DNA of 64,000 bases. It comes from JAGTVG01 sp963699805. Its GTDB lineage: Bacteria > Bacteroidota > Bacteroidia > Cytophagales > Cyclobacteriaceae. Both the position numbers and the translations under genes were made by a program. The stretch's first letter is position 1; every line of letters begins with the position of its first letter. Below, piece after piece: positions 1-7,778 of the stretch. The notes below the pieces were generated by a model. That model was not told where the DNA came from and did not search any database. It saw only the letters and a list, made by a program, of their open reading frames with translations. The stretch is taken from assembly GCA_963699805.1 (NCBI GenBank), contig CAVOVH010000015.1:62001-126000 (forward strand), in the 5' to 3' direction.

Positions 1-49
1 ATTTTTCATCCCTATTCTAAAAAATCAATGATATCTGTAAGTAGTTCAG

Positions 50-70
50 TTAATGAATGGTGTTCATTAA
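50..70. other. AT-rich perfect hairpin
   Basis: An 8-base perfect inverted repeat (TTAATGAA, 5-base loop, TTCATTAA) lies about 95 bases beyond the stop of the leftward kinase gene. There is no following T tract, so terminator function is only a guess. The rest of 1-163 shows no gene. Confidence 0.3.
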
Positions 71-163
71 TTACTTTTCATATACGGTCTATGTAAAAAA
101 AATATTTTGTCAAGCCATACAGGTGATTATTCAAAATTTTCAAATCTATTCCCTATATTATAA

Positions 164-1243
164 TTAACTGATCTCTGTAATGATCGAATTTATCATATTT
201 TGAAATAAATTCTCTTCTTTTTCCACACATTTTAAAAGATTCAACTGGTTCCGGGCCCGGATCAGATTGTGGGACTCATATTGGATTTTGTAATAAACAT
301 CGCCCATTAAAAAATCAGTCAGATTCCGGATTGCCTGGATCAAAATAATCATCTTGGCACCCAGGATGAGGTTCTTGATTTCAGCCTCATTCATCAGGGT
401 TATGGTTTCCTCCAGGAACCCTTTCGTAAGCTGATAAAAGACTTCATGATCAATACCCACCCCGGATAGATCCTGTGCGTCCTCTTTTACCTTATTGGTG
501 TAGGATCGTACCATATCCCCATAATCGTAGAGGATCGATCCTGGCATGGCGATGTCAAGGTCAATGACGCATACCGCTTTCTTAAGCTGGTCATCAAATA
601 AAATGTTATCGATTTTCGCATCACTGTGAATGATTCGCAAAGGCAGGGATAATGAATAAAATGATTCAATGTATTGAATCCGGTCTTCGATAAAATCCAA
701 CTCCTCCAGACATTGCTGCTTACGCTTATGGTCATCCTTTCCGACTGCTGAATGTAACTTTAAAATTCGCGACCGGTAATTATGGAAGTTTTCAATGGTC
801 TCAAAAACAAGTGAAGGATCAAGTTGATCAAGTCTTCTGATAAAATTACCGAATGCTTTGGCTGCTTCCAGGGCTTGAAGGGGATCTGTTATCTTATCAA
901 TGGTACGGGTATTTTCAAGGTACTGGAATACGCGCCAATAATCATGCTCTTCATCGATATAACAATTTAAAGAAGAGGTTTTAACCATCTTGAGAAGCTG
1001 ATATCGGGGATCGGGCTGATTTGTCAAATGATCGAGTATGCGTACAAGATTATGCATGACTTTGTCAGGCTCCCTGAACACATTCTGATTGATCCTTTGC
1101 AGTACATATCTCTTTTTAAATAATTTATTATCAATAAGATATGTATCATTAATTAAACCATTTCCCAGGGGAATGATGCGGGTGTTTCCCTTGAGTTCAA
1201 GAAAATGTTCAGCAATGTGATAAAGTCTAGAATCTGGTTCCAA
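164..1243 (-). CDS. APH-fold phosphotransferase, N-acetylhexosamine kinase-like
   Basis: Cytoplasmic kinase of the aminoglycoside-phosphotransferase fold, most like the sugar 1-kinases (NahK type) common in Bacteroidota. The nucleotide-loop region holds GNGLINDTYL (residues 27-36), the catalytic loop HSDAKIDN (206-213) gives the Asp208 base and Asn213, and IDLD (227-230) is the metal-binding DFG equivalent. Length (359) fits the family. The only possible start ahead of the conserved glycine loop is a TTG at 1243; the first in-frame ATG would cut into the domain (residue 63). The gene lies 30 bases downstream of the CotH kinase gene on the same strand, so the two are probably co-transcribed. 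The substrate (N-acetylhexosamine or another free sugar) is inferred from family only. Confidence 0.8.
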   Translation of the reverse strand: MEPDSRLYHIAEHFLELKGNTRIIPLGNGLINDTYLIDNKLFKKRYVLQRINQNVFREPDKVMHNLVRILDHLTNQPDPRYQLLKMVKTSSLNCYIDEEHDYWRVFQYLENTRTIDKITDPLQALEAAKAFGNFIRRLDQLDPSLVFETIENFHNYRSRILKLHSAVGKDDHKRKQQCLEELDFIEDRIQYIESFYSLSLPLRIIHSDAKIDNILFDDQLKKAVCVIDLDIAMPGSILYDYGDMVRSYTNKVKEDAQDLSGVGIDHEVFYQLTKGFLEETITLMNEAEIKNLILGAKMIILIQAIRNLTDFLMGDVYYKIQYESHNLIRARNQLNLLKCVEKEENLFQNMINSIITEIS

Positions 1244-1273
1244 TGGGAATTCCTTAAAATTGAAATAAAAAAT

Positions 1274-2935
1274 CTAATTTCTGATCAGTTTAGCCTGATA
1301 TATAATCTTTTTATTTACTTTCACAACACTCAGATAGATCCCAGAGGGGATCGATTTTCCGGAAACATCTCTTCCATCCCATACGATTCCCGGATTATTT
1401 TTCGATTCATTCACCTGTCTTGTGTAGATCTTTTTGCCAACCGTATTATAAACCTCAAAGACCATGGGTTCCTCCATCGGATTTTCCAGATCCACCATGA
1501 CTTCCTGATCAAATGGATTGGGGAATAGGTTGATCCGTGTGATCTTTTCCTGTTCATCCCCGATTCCGGTTACAATGTCATCGAAGTTCCGATCAAGCCA
1601 GTTTAGCCTCTGTTCGAGCCAACTTTTTAAATAATTGATCTCCTCCTGATATGAATTGCCAACAAAATAGTTTGGCCAGACATAATTTCCCATGATGTTC
1701 CACCTCATAAAATTTCGGATTTGGGGTTGTTCCAATACAGACGCCACTGAATCAATATAGTCATGGAGATTTTGGGTACTGAATTGTTGATTTCTTAAGT
1801 CAAACCATCTGTTTTTAAGCTGGGTGGTGAAATCAGGATCCATCATGAACCGTTTCCACCAGAATGGAATAAGCCAGTAATCTTCATTGCACACGTGGTT
1901 AAAATCCCAGGCCCAGCCTTCGGTCTTCCATCCATCGCAATAATCTGCATTACCAAAGGCAAGATTATAATCCCAGATTGGCCCGATTACCAGTCTGCCA
2001 TCCTGGCTTGCCTTATCCTTATGAAGAAAAGTACTCAAACGGTAAGCATCAATATTTCTTGTGATCTCATTGATAATTGCATAATCAATAAAAGATTCCA
2101 TTTCGATATAGGTCTTATATCCCGATACCATATCTCCGAGGGATTTATTCAAAAGGGCCGTTTCAAAATCAGTGATGTATTGTTGAATATAAGCCTTTTG
2201 CTGGGGAACGATTTCGTCGTTTTTGGGATATTCATACTGAAAAAAGATGACCTGGTCGGCACGTGAATAATTAGGCGGGCGGTAGGGAGATGCCCATCCC
2301 TGGCCACTGTTAGATCCGTCGAATTTATCAATCTTCACGATATAACCACCAGTAAGATCATCTCCAGAAATTTCATCAGGATTGAGTTTACTGATATCGA
2401 CCCTAGCCGGATCACGCTTTATTTTTTCCATAAAAACATAAACCCCGACATATCCATCATTCAGAATCAGTTCGCATAATCGGGTTCTGGATGCATACCT
2501 GTCCAGATCATTCGCCAATTTAAATGCGAGCAGATTCCGGATAAGCGTCTTATCACTATAAGGACCATACAATACCCAGTCTTCTTCTTCGGGCATTCCC
2601 AGGATGGATACGGAGGTATCCTGAAGATTTTCATCACGGATTTCGATCCCATAACTTTTCTTATCAAATAAATATTGAGAACTGGATCCTCGTAATTCAA
2701 TTCCTATATTCCCTTCATAATCATTAAAAGGGTCTGTTATATAATTGATCTGTCCAGAACCATTATCGATGATCCCCATAAAAGCGGGTATTTTGGGTTC
2801 ATCCTGGATCTGAAGGCCGTTTGTGCTGATCATCACAATTGGGAGATTGCTGGAAGTGAAATTAACCTGAGAATAGGAAATGAAAAAATTCAGATTAAAA
2901 ATCAGGCCTGAAAAAATAAATAACCGTTTATTCAT
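1274..2935 (-). CDS. CotH-family secreted protein kinase-like, T9SS C-terminal signal
   Basis: Exported protein with a CotH kinase domain. A signal peptide (hydrophobic run ending at SYSQ) precedes the CotH domain, which carries the LRGSSS-type N-terminal motif, KLAND, and the late motif IGPIWDYNLAFGN whose Asp is the family's metal-binding residue. The last 80 or so residues (INLFPNPF, then PSGIYLSVVKV, basic end) form a type IX sorting/FlgD-like domain, so it should be released at the outer membrane. The ATG at 2935 (MNKRLF) is preferred; a TTG 12 bases upstream is possible but would only add MQII. CotH proteins in spore formers phosphorylate coat proteins; the bacterial exported homologues near carbohydrate genes have no established substrate. 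Followed after 30 bases by a sugar-kinase-like gene. Confidence 0.85.
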   Translation of the reverse strand: MNKRLFIFSGLIFNLNFFISYSQVNFTSSNLPIVMISTNGLQIQDEPKIPAFMGIIDNGSGQINYITDPFNDYEGNIGIELRGSSSQYLFDKKSYGIEIRDENLQDTSVSILGMPEEEDWVLYGPYSDKTLIRNLLAFKLANDLDRYASRTRLCELILNDGYVGVYVFMEKIKRDPARVDISKLNPDEISGDDLTGGYIVKIDKFDGSNSGQGWASPYRPPNYSRADQVIFFQYEYPKNDEIVPQQKAYIQQYITDFETALLNKSLGDMVSGYKTYIEMESFIDYAIINEITRNIDAYRLSTFLHKDKASQDGRLVIGPIWDYNLAFGNADYCDGWKTEGWAWDFNHVCNEDYWLIPFWWKRFMMDPDFTTQLKNRWFDLRNQQFSTQNLHDYIDSVASVLEQPQIRNFMRWNIMGNYVWPNYFVGNSYQEEINYLKSWLEQRLNWLDRNFDDIVTGIGDEQEKITRINLFPNPFDQEVMVDLENPMEEPMVFEVYNTVGKKIYTRQVNESKNNPGIVWDGRDVSGKSIPSGIYLSVVKVNKKIIYQAKLIRN

Positions 2936-3145
2936 GATGATTTGCAATCTATTTGCCCCTCAAATATACCGTGAAAGATAATGAATTATTTGTATTAAAC
3001 CGAACAGCCATTTTTCATTTCCGGACACTTTCATGTGATCTAATCGGGTATAATTTTTATATATATCTGATAATCAAATAATTATTTTTTTGGCATAATT
3101 AATGTGTCCAGTAGAATGGACTTGTTCATTAAAAAATTATTTATC

Positions 3146-3439
3146 ATGAAAATCGATCTTAAACCGAATGAAATGGTGGTGAAGGCCAGCAATTCAACCT
3201 ATTTGAATGGACAGAAAATCTACGGGAAACTGATCTTGACCAATCAGAGGATATATTTCAAGTCTGATGTTGAAAGTTATAACCAGGAAATTGAGCCAAA
3301 AGAAATTCAGGAGGTGATCCCTTTTAAAACAGGCTTTTTCACCAACAATGGATTGAATATTGTTAGAAAAGATGGAAAGGAACTGAATTTCAAAGTGAAA
3401 GACCGGGATACCTGGTGCAAGCTTGTTAACCAGATGTGA
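3146..3439 (+). CDS. Small GRAM/PH-like domain protein
   Basis: A short soluble protein (about 97 residues from the ATG at 3146) with a GRAM-like pattern: a strand pair around GKLILTNQRIYF, then IPFKTGF and a final strand FKVKDRDTWCKLV. GRAM/PH-like domains bind lipids or act as bacterial shock-protein modules; the single-domain bacterial forms are uncharacterised. A GTG at 3104 would add 14 residues rich in Lys and Leu, but ATG-AAA-ATC is the more ordinary start and begins the domain directly. It stands alone, convergent with the next gene, with only about 50 bases between them. No signal peptide is visible. Confidence 0.6.
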   Translation: MKIDLKPNEMVVKASNSTYLNGQKIYGKLILTNQRIYFKSDVESYNQEIEPKEIQEVIPFKTGFFTNNGLNIVRKDGKELNFKVKDRDTWCKLVNQM

Positions 3440-3491
3440 TTTCATTTCTTAAAGTCTTTTTAGAAAGATATTTTCCGCATACTATAACGTG

Positions 3492-3989
3492 TTAGAGGAT
3501 CGATATCTTTTCACCCACTGTTTCCTCGTAAAAATGATGTAAATCAAACATTTGACTGGCCCCAATTTTTTGTCCCATTTGTGCAATTACATACAATATG
3601 ATGGCCGATAAAATGCAGGCAGGGATCACCCACCAGAGTTTCATCTCCATACCAAGCATATATTGTGATAGTAAGAACATACCTGCGATCACCACAATAA
3701 TTCCGAGTGATGCATAACTAAAGAAAAATATCGCCCATACGGTCGGATTGGGTCCATATAATCCGCGAATCACCGTTACATCCTGGACGGTTTCAAGACT
3801 GAGGTTCAATTGGGGAGACCAGAAATGCCTGTTCCTTGAATTGATTTTGATGGTAATATGCCCCTCCATGAATATTCCGGAAAATAGGTCCTTGTTGCCT
3901 TGGATCTTTTCTTTAAGGGTATTCTCTATTTCTTCAGGTTTTTCATTTCTTAATTGCCTGAACCGGGGTCTGATTCGAAAACTTGTCAT
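3492..3989 (-). CDS. Hypothetical two-helix membrane protein
   Basis: Unrecognised 165-residue protein. The N-terminal half (to about residue 80) is soluble and basic, with MTSFRIRPRFRQL at the start and a predicted strand-rich stretch (GHITIKIN, WSPQLNLSLE). Two hydrophobic segments follow at roughly residues 86-110 (AIFFFSYASLGIIVVIAGMF) and 118-140 (WWVIPACILSAIILYVIA), then a short soluble tail. It therefore looks like an inner-membrane protein with a cytoplasmic N-terminal domain. It starts with ATG and has no obvious operon partner; the region 3990-4267 upstream holds no gene I can support. Function unknown. Confidence 0.65.
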   Translation of the reverse strand: MTSFRIRPRFRQLRNEKPEEIENTLKEKIQGNKDLFSGIFMEGHITIKINSRNRHFWSPQLNLSLETVQDVTVIRGLYGPNPTVWAIFFFSYASLGIIVVIAGMFLLSQYMLGMEMKLWWVIPACILSAIILYVIAQMGQKIGASQMFDLHHFYEETVGEKISIL

Positions 3990-4267
3990 GGTTATACAGA
4001 TTCATGAATAAAAATAATGAGAATTAAATTGATGCAAAGAGATTATGAAATTTTTCAATTTCTATCAGGGGAGACACGCTGGTTTTTTTTCACTCAAATA
4101 CAAGTCCCGGGAATACGGAAGATCGGGCTGATCATTCATGTCCCCGGAGATTAGGTGACGATCATCATGAACGGTTGGAAGAATGTTTGTTTTGAAAGCA
4201 CATTCCCAGTATTTTTGGATGACAGGTGGATACAGAAAGAGATTTTTTAAAACAAATAAAAGAAAAT

Positions 4268-5500
4268 ATGAAAACAGTCACTGAACGGTTCATTAATTAT
4301 GCCAGAATAGATACTCAATCCGATGAAACTTCACAGACCACCCCCAGTACCCTGAAACAATTTGATCTTGCCCGACTGTTAATAAAGGAACTGGAAGACC
4401 TTGAACTACAGGATATAGAGATGGATGAACATGGCTATATCATGGCTACCATGGCTGCCAATGCCAGGAATAAAGTTCCTGTGATAGGTTTCATCGCACA
4501 TATGGATACGAGCCCGGATATGTCTGGAGCAGATGTGAAACCGAAAATAATAAAAAATTATGATGGGAATGAAATCATGCTCAATGAGCAGGATAAGGTG
4601 ATCCTTTCTCCAAAGGATTTCCCGGATCTGTTGGACTATATAGGGCAGGACCTGATCACAACGGATGGGACAACGCTTCTGGGTGCCGACGATAAGGCGG
4701 GTATTGCCGAGATCATGACCGCCATGGAATATTTAAAGAAACACCCGGAAATCAAACATGGCAAAATCAGGATCGCCTTTACAGTGGATGAAGAGATCGG
4801 CCGCGGTGCCGATAAATTTGATGTAAAAAAATTCGGAGCAGATTATGCATATACCCTCGATGGAGGAAGGATCGGTGAATTGGAATATGAAAATTTTAAT
4901 GCGGCCCTGGCCACGGTTTACGTTCAGGGAAGAAACGTACATCCCGGCACTGCAAAAGATACCATGATCAATGCCATCCACCTGGCGATGGAATTCAATG
5001 GAACACTGCCGGTACAACAGCGACCTGAATATACTCAGGGATATGAAGGATTTTTTCATCTGATCGATTTTAATGGCGAAGTGGAGCAAACAACGTTCAG
5101 GTATATCATCCGGGACCATGATCGTACTAAATTTGAACTGAAGAAAAAACTGATCATGGACTGTGCTGATTTCATGAACAGGAAATATGGGAACGGAAGG
5201 ATCCGGGTTGAGCTGAAGGACCAATATTTTAACATGCATGAAAAAGTAGAACCGGTCAAATTCATTGTGGATATTGCCGAAGAAGCCATGACGTCGGTGG
5301 GAGTCCAACCGATCATCAAGCCGATCAGGGGAGGTACAGATGGTTCCAAACTATCCTATATGGGACTTCCCTGTCCTAATATTTTTGCTGGTGGACACAA
5401 TTTTCATGGAAAGTATGAATTCGTTCCCATCCATTCAATGGAAAAAGCGGTCGAAGTAATTGTTAAAATTGCAGGTTTATATCCGCAGAAAGATTGGTGA
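4268..5500 (+). CDS. pepT: Peptidase T (tripeptide aminopeptidase)
   Basis: Cytoplasmic dinuclear-zinc M20 aminopeptidase that removes the N-terminal residue of tripeptides. Metal-site motifs appear in order: AHMDTSPD (His and the catalytic Asp), LLGADDKAG (bridging Asp), VDEEIGRG (Glu pair) and, near the end, GGTDGSKLSYMGLPCPN and GGHNFHG, which are strongly PepT-like. With the ATG at 4268 the first zinc His is residue 78, the same number as in Escherichia coli PepT, and the protein is about 410 residues, the usual length; an in-frame GTG at 4226 would add 14 residues. It is monocistronic as far as can be seen, facing a convergent DUF4382 gene. Confidence 0.95.
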   Translation: MKTVTERFINYARIDTQSDETSQTTPSTLKQFDLARLLIKELEDLELQDIEMDEHGYIMATMAANARNKVPVIGFIAHMDTSPDMSGADVKPKIIKNYDGNEIMLNEQDKVILSPKDFPDLLDYIGQDLITTDGTTLLGADDKAGIAEIMTAMEYLKKHPEIKHGKIRIAFTVDEEIGRGADKFDVKKFGADYAYTLDGGRIGELEYENFNAALATVYVQGRNVHPGTAKDTMINAIHLAMEFNGTLPVQQRPEYTQGYEGFFHLIDFNGEVEQTTFRYIIRDHDRTKFELKKKLIMDCADFMNRKYGNGRIRVELKDQYFNMHEKVEPVKFIVDIAEEAMTSVGVQPIIKPIRGGTDGSKLSYMGLPCPNIFAGGHNFHGKYEFVPIHSMEKAVEVIVKIAGLYPQKDW

Positions 5501-5556
5501 ACCTGGCGTGGATAGGGGATTTTTGAACCAGTTATCATGTTTTTGGGCAAAAAACC

Positions 5557-6369
5557 TTATTCATACCAGTTGATGGTACCCATATCTGTAACCCGGCCAT
5601 TAATTACTTTTACATTCTCAATAAATTTCTGTTCAATGTCGTCACTGATCACCATGGAAACCCGGTATACCCCTTCGGTGATACCGGGGATCAGAAACGT
5701 AGCTACATTTTCTTTGGCATAACTGGTGGCGATAATTTTATTGTCGGATAAAACACTGATCAGGACATTATGTGATGCAGGAAATACTTTGCCGGTTATT
5801 GATCCTGTATTGTCGTCAGAGAATAAATGAAGGACAGGTTTAATTAACATCTGCCCTGTATTCCCGAGTCCGGTAACCGATCGGGATGCGTCAAAATCAA
5901 GTTTAAGATGATGTGTTTCCCCTGCCCGTATATCGACGTCCACATTCATTAAAAGGCCACTTTCAGAATCGTAGGCATTCAATAAATAAGAGGTATAGTC
6001 ATGAATAATCAAAGAATTGTTTTTGCCAATCTTCATCTGTAACTGGGTGATTTTTCCGGGAGGGAAATCCATATCGGCCAGTGATAATTCACGGCCTCCG
6101 GTGAATTCGAGAATGTTATAGGCTCCCGGTACAAAACCCTCCAGTTTGATCCAGCCATCGTTTTCCTCAGTCCCGGTGGTTTTAAGGCTGATTTCCTGGA
6201 TATCCACATTTACCGCATCATAATCGACCGGAGAATCCACCAGGCTGAGAATCAATTTCCCATCAGACTGGATATTTTCAGGATTACTGCAGCTTTGAAC
6301 AAGTATGATAACAGGAAGAATTTGAGATGAGATAAGGAAAGAATACAGAACTTTCTTAAATTGACTCAT
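5557..6369 (-). CDS. DUF4382-domain lipoprotein
   Basis: A 270-residue lipoprotein. The leader ends in a lipobox (LVQSC, Cys about residue 27), so the mature protein should be lipid anchored. The DUF4382 domain starts at GKLILSLVDSPVDYDAVNVDI, with the family's SLVDSPVDYDAV signature and a second conserved stretch around YNILEFTGG and LDFDASRSV. From about residue 190 a second beta-rich part resembling a carboxypeptidase-regulatory-like module follows (GSITGKVFPASHNVLISVL). DUF4382 proteins are common in Bacteroidota and archaea and have no proven function. It is convergent with pepT and diverges from the next gene across about 110 AT-rich bases. Confidence 0.8.
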   Translation of the reverse strand: MSQFKKVLYSFLISSQILPVIILVQSCSNPENIQSDGKLILSLVDSPVDYDAVNVDIQEISLKTTGTEENDGWIKLEGFVPGAYNILEFTGGRELSLADMDFPPGKITQLQMKIGKNNSLIIHDYTSYLLNAYDSESGLLMNVDVDIRAGETHHLKLDFDASRSVTGLGNTGQMLIKPVLHLFSDDNTGSITGKVFPASHNVLISVLSDNKIIATSYAKENVATFLIPGITEGVYRVSMVISDDIEQKFIENVKVINGRVTDMGTINWYE

Positions 6370-6479
6370 ATTCAGGGTAATGCTAGTAGTTACTCAAAAA
6401 TAATATAATGTTGGGAATATTTATAATTTTTTTTAAATTATTTATAAGTTTAATACAATTTTAATTTTGAATATAATTT

Positions 6480-7400
6480 ATGGAATACTCCAGAAGAAAA
6501 TCTCTCAAGTTTTTGGCAGCTTTGCCTTTCCTTTCAAATGGCGTTTTAGCTTCCGGGAACCATCATAAGGAGACAGGCTCCCCAAACCTTATACGGAAAC
6601 CTAAAATATCCTTGAATCTCTTTTCCTTCAATCAAGGGTTGCAGGAAGGCACCATTCAGTTAGATGAAGTAGTTCAATTCTGTTCTGATCAGGGCTATCT
6701 AGCCATCGATCCCACGGCCTATTATTTCCCGGGATACCCGGAAGTACCGGATGACAGGTTTTTATTTGAATTTAAAAGAATGGTTTTCGAGCATAGCCTT
6801 GAGATCAGTGGTTCAGGGATCAGGAATAATTTTTCAGATCCCGATCCCAACCACCGCCAACAGGATATCCAATTGATCGAAAAATGGCTGTTGGCATCGC
6901 AGAAAATGGGCATACCGGTTTTACGTATATTTGCCGGGAGTGGGATTCCGGATCCGGAAAGCAAAAAGAAGGCACTCAGCTGGATGATGGATAATTTTAA
7001 ACGTTGTGCAGATCTTGGGTCACAGTATGGAGTCATCATTGCCCTTCAAAATCACAATGAATTTATTAAGACCGCCGATGAAATTATTGAGATCATTGAA
7101 ACTGTGAATTCACCCTGGTTTAAACTGCATCTCGATATAGGAAGTTTTACTGTTAAAAATGTGTACGAGGAAATAGAAAAGGTAATTCCCTATGCTGTTA
7201 ACTGGCAGGTGAAGGAATTGGTCACCCTGGATGACCAGAAAGTAGAGCCTGATTATGAAAGAATTCTCAGAATGATCAAGGAACAGGGTTATGAGGGGTA
7301 TATTCCACTGGAAACACTTGGACCCGGTGACCCCAAAGAGAAATTACTTGTTTTGAAGCAAAAGGTGATGGATGCCATGGACCGGGTCTATTCAGGGTAA
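6480..7400 (+). CDS. Exported xylose-isomerase-like TIM barrel (sugar isomerase/epimerase family)
   Basis: A 306-residue protein of the AP-endonuclease 2/xylose-isomerase-like TIM-barrel superfamily. The N-terminus SRRKSLKFLAALPF is twin-arginine-like and ends near LASG, so it is probably folded with metal before export to the periplasm. Barrel signatures include IALQNHNEF (metal/substrate His), FKLHLDIGSF and WQVKELV, then the late GYEGYIPLETLGPGD motif that supplies a metal-site Glu. Exported members of this family are usually annotated as sugar phosphate isomerases/epimerases but real substrates are rarely known, and a periplasmic location argues against a phosphorylated one. It precedes the GH97-esterase-sulfatase-fucosidase genes on the same strand. 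Confidence 0.75.
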   Translation: MEYSRRKSLKFLAALPFLSNGVLASGNHHKETGSPNLIRKPKISLNLFSFNQGLQEGTIQLDEVVQFCSDQGYLAIDPTAYYFPGYPEVPDDRFLFEFKRMVFEHSLEISGSGIRNNFSDPDPNHRQQDIQLIEKWLLASQKMGIPVLRIFAGSGIPDPESKKKALSWMMDNFKRCADLGSQYGVIIALQNHNEFIKTADEIIEIIETVNSPWFKLHLDIGSFTVKNVYEEIEKVIPYAVNWQVKELVTLDDQKVEPDYERILRMIKEQGYEGYIPLETLGPGDPKEKLLVLKQKVMDAMDRVYSG

Positions 7401-7778
7401 ATAACTTGATGATCCTGGGTTTTCATATTTGCCGGATCCAGTGATTCCTCTTGAAAAGATTCCGGAAGATATCATTTTCGGAGATACTTATCTCCCCGGG
7501 TCACTCCCGGAGGTTGTCTGCTAATCCAGTATAATTACGTAAAAGGTCCCGGAACGAATCAGGGAAGGAGTTAACGCTGAAGAAGCCTGTGCCCCAGGTT
7601 CCATTCCTGGGTCTGATCTCGAAACCAAGGCAGAAAGAGAAAAGGTCCCGGAACGATTCCAGGAGGAATAAATGAAATTACTAAAAAAGGTCTCCAATTT
7701 TTTCATACTCAGATCTAAAAATCCATTTAAAGAAAAATACACTTATCTTTAGGTGATCAATCCAAAATTTTTTATTTC
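7401..7778. other. Intergenic region with 17-bp direct repeat
   Basis: No gene supported in this 378-base gap. It contains an exact 17-base direct repeat, AAAAGGTCCCGGAACGA, at 7541-7557 and 7640-7656, 99 bases apart. Both flanking stretches are purine-rich. A 73-codon reading frame on the minus strand crosses both copies and reads RSGTF at each; its composition is unlike a real gene here and I do not call it. Confidence 0.6.

Noticed and set aside
4733..5308. 191-codon reading frame antisense to pepT
   Set aside because: pepT is clearly real with conserved metal motifs; the antisense frame has no motif.
6462..6469. TAATTTTG box as a promoter for the exported isomerase-like gene at 6480
   Set aside because: It would leave a leader of only a few bases and no good TTTG lies 19 bases upstream, though the region is AT-rich enough to match by chance.
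7521..7742. 73-codon minus-strand reading frame
   Set aside because: Runs through the repeats in a gap, with odd composition and no recognisable motif.
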